DNA of 64,000 nt from Cryobacterium breve (GTDB taxonomy: Bacteria; Actinomycetota; Actinomycetes; Actinomycetales; Microbacteriaceae): contig NZ_CP075584.1 of assembly GCF_027594785.1 (NCBI RefSeq), positions 3,782,001 to 3,846,000 of the forward strand. The letters run 5' to 3'. Shown here one piece after another: positions 63,309 through 64,000 of this stretch (positions are counted from its first letter, which is position 1; each line of letters opens with the position of its first letter). The translations under genes were made by a program, and so were the position numbers. Under the pieces are notes generated by a model that saw only the letters and a list, made by a program, of their open reading frames with translations, was not told the DNA's origin and did not search any database.

Positions 63309-64000
63309 CCGCGGGACACGCTTCGAGCACGGAAATGTGGCCGTCCTCCGGGCGCAGCCAGAGCTCCGCTCGGGGAAGACGTCGGTTGAGCCAGTCGGCG
63401 TGAGACGGCGGGACCACCCGGTCCCTGCCGCCCTGGACCAGCAGCACCGGCGCGGCGACCGCGGAGACGGGGAAGCCCCACGGGGCCACGAAGGCGAGGT
63501 CGTCGTCGATCAGGCCCCCTGGCCCCGCCTCCGAGGCCAGTCCGACATCGGCGCCCAGTGCCGCCCAGGGGCCGGCCAGCGCGTCGTAGTCCGCCTCGAT
63601 GAAGCTGTCCGGGTCGAAGTCCTCGGTTTCCTCATAGGTCGTACGCTCCGCACGGCCGAGCAGCGCCGCGCGCAGGGAGGCGCCGTTCGTGGCCATGCCG
63701 GCGAACCAATCGAAACCGTCGGCCTCGAGTGGAGCCAGGGTCGCGAGGCAGCCCACCGCCGAGACCCGTTCCGGCAGCAGCGCAGCGCAGGCGAGTGCAT
63801 GTGGACCGCCTCCTGACGCGCCCATCACGGCGAATCGGGCGATGCCGAGGGCATCGGCGAGCTGTTCAACGTCTGAGGCAGCGGCGGCCACGTCACGACC
63901 CGGCAGGGCAGATGAACCGCCGTACCCCGGCCGCCCATAGGAGATGAGACGGATGCCGCGAGCGGCCGCCGCGGACTGCAGCGGCTCGAGCAGGGCACCC
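63280..64000 (-). CDS. alpha/beta hydrolase, 5' end outside the window
   Basis: The C-terminal 240 residues of an alpha/beta hydrolase. Seen: LISYGRPGYGGSS before the elbow, the nucleophile in VMGASGGGPHALAC, an Asp in VQGGRDRVVPPSHADW and the catalytic His in PEDGHISVLEACP. The N-terminus, including the oxyanion loop, lies beyond the right edge. Its end overlaps the convergent hydrolase by 29 bp. GASGGGPHA is typical of a cluster of actinobacterial hydrolases with unknown substrates. Confidence 0.9.
   Translation of the reverse strand, partial: GALLEPLQSAAAARGIRLISYGRPGYGGSSALPGRDVAAAASDVEQLADALGIARFAVMGASGGGPHALACAALLPERVSAVGCLATLAPLEADGFDWFAGMATNGASLRAALLGRAERTTYEETEDFDPDSFIEADYDALAGPWAALGADVGLASEAGPGGLIDDDLAFVAPWGFPVSAVAAPVLLVQGGRDRVVPPSHADWLNRRLPRAELWLRPEDGHISVLEACPAVMDWLQERP

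Noticed and set aside
1..64000. CRISPR arrays, tRNA genes, rRNA genes, integrases or insertion sequences
   Set aside because: No regularly spaced repeats, no cloverleaf with CCA end, no transposase-like ORF was found by reading.

Overview
The window is high-GC, densely packed actinobacterial DNA. Short actinobacterial families (DUF3090, SCO1664, DUF6230/DUF6114, PGPGW, CsoR/CopZ/CopA), many leaderless starts (a TAnnnT -10 box about 6 nt before an ATG/GTG) and general codon style suggest a Microbacteriaceae-like genus (Cryobacterium-type); the genus is inference only. No rRNA, tRNA, CRISPR array, transposase or phage structural gene was seen.

Layout. 1-5.5 kb: the 3' part of a GH32 fructan hydrolase, a collapsed aldo/keto reductase, a carboxymuconolactone-decarboxylase-family protein, DUF2255, a zinc alcohol dehydrogenase, a cupin and a 14-TM drug exporter; the first three coding regions are tightly coupled. 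5.6-11.1 kb: two macrodomain paralogues, one internally deleted, flank a patatin-like lipase, a cupin, a hydrolase, a VOC protein and an autoregulated-looking ArsR/SRPBCC pair. 11.2-15.4 kb: the conserved phosphatase-DUF3090-SCO1664 run, a RluA-type pseudouridine synthase and GNAT enzymes. 15.4-23.5 kb: hydrolase, aldehyde dehydrogenase, HAD phosphatase, SDR, and an ABC exporter divergent from its probable two-component regulator. 23.6-30.6 kb: a membrane-anchored exported protein, a multi-PAS GGDEF/EAL protein, a PspA pair and an MFS protein. 30.7-35 kb: a TetR-linked DUF6230/DUF6114/secreted-protein cluster and a GntR/membrane pair. 35.2-42 kb: NUDIX, MsrA, a DEAD-box helicase and a CsoR-CopZ-CopA-SHOCT copper operon. 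42-50 kb: secreted DUF839 protein, acyl-CoA ligase, maltose-type acetyltransferase, YitT membrane protein, luciferase-like monooxygenase, MFS. 50.2-55.8 kb: a Wadjet/MukBEF-like JetABC operon with no JetD next to it. 55.9-64 kb: PfkB sugar kinase, small SHOCT/DUF6325 proteins, two coupled flavin monooxygenases, an isochorismatase-like hydrolase and two alpha/beta hydrolases.

The most striking property is not a gene. I find 23 single-base frame breaks in otherwise well conserved genes. In 18 of them the frame is restored by removing one base from the middle of an AG-N-CT pentamer, i.e. the expected tetranucleotide AGCT has gained one base. They fall on genes of both strands across the whole window, in unrelated families. 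This looks either like a systematic consensus error at a (possibly modified) AGCT-containing site or like a real insertion process at AG|CT; it affects the reading of about one gene in four here.

Other non-coding structures: two 83-bp copies of a palindromic element, each 12-13 nt after a stop codon in the same orientation; a 103-bp nested palindrome after the second flavin monooxygenase; clustered ArsR-type and CsoR-type operators; and several rho-independent-like hairpins.
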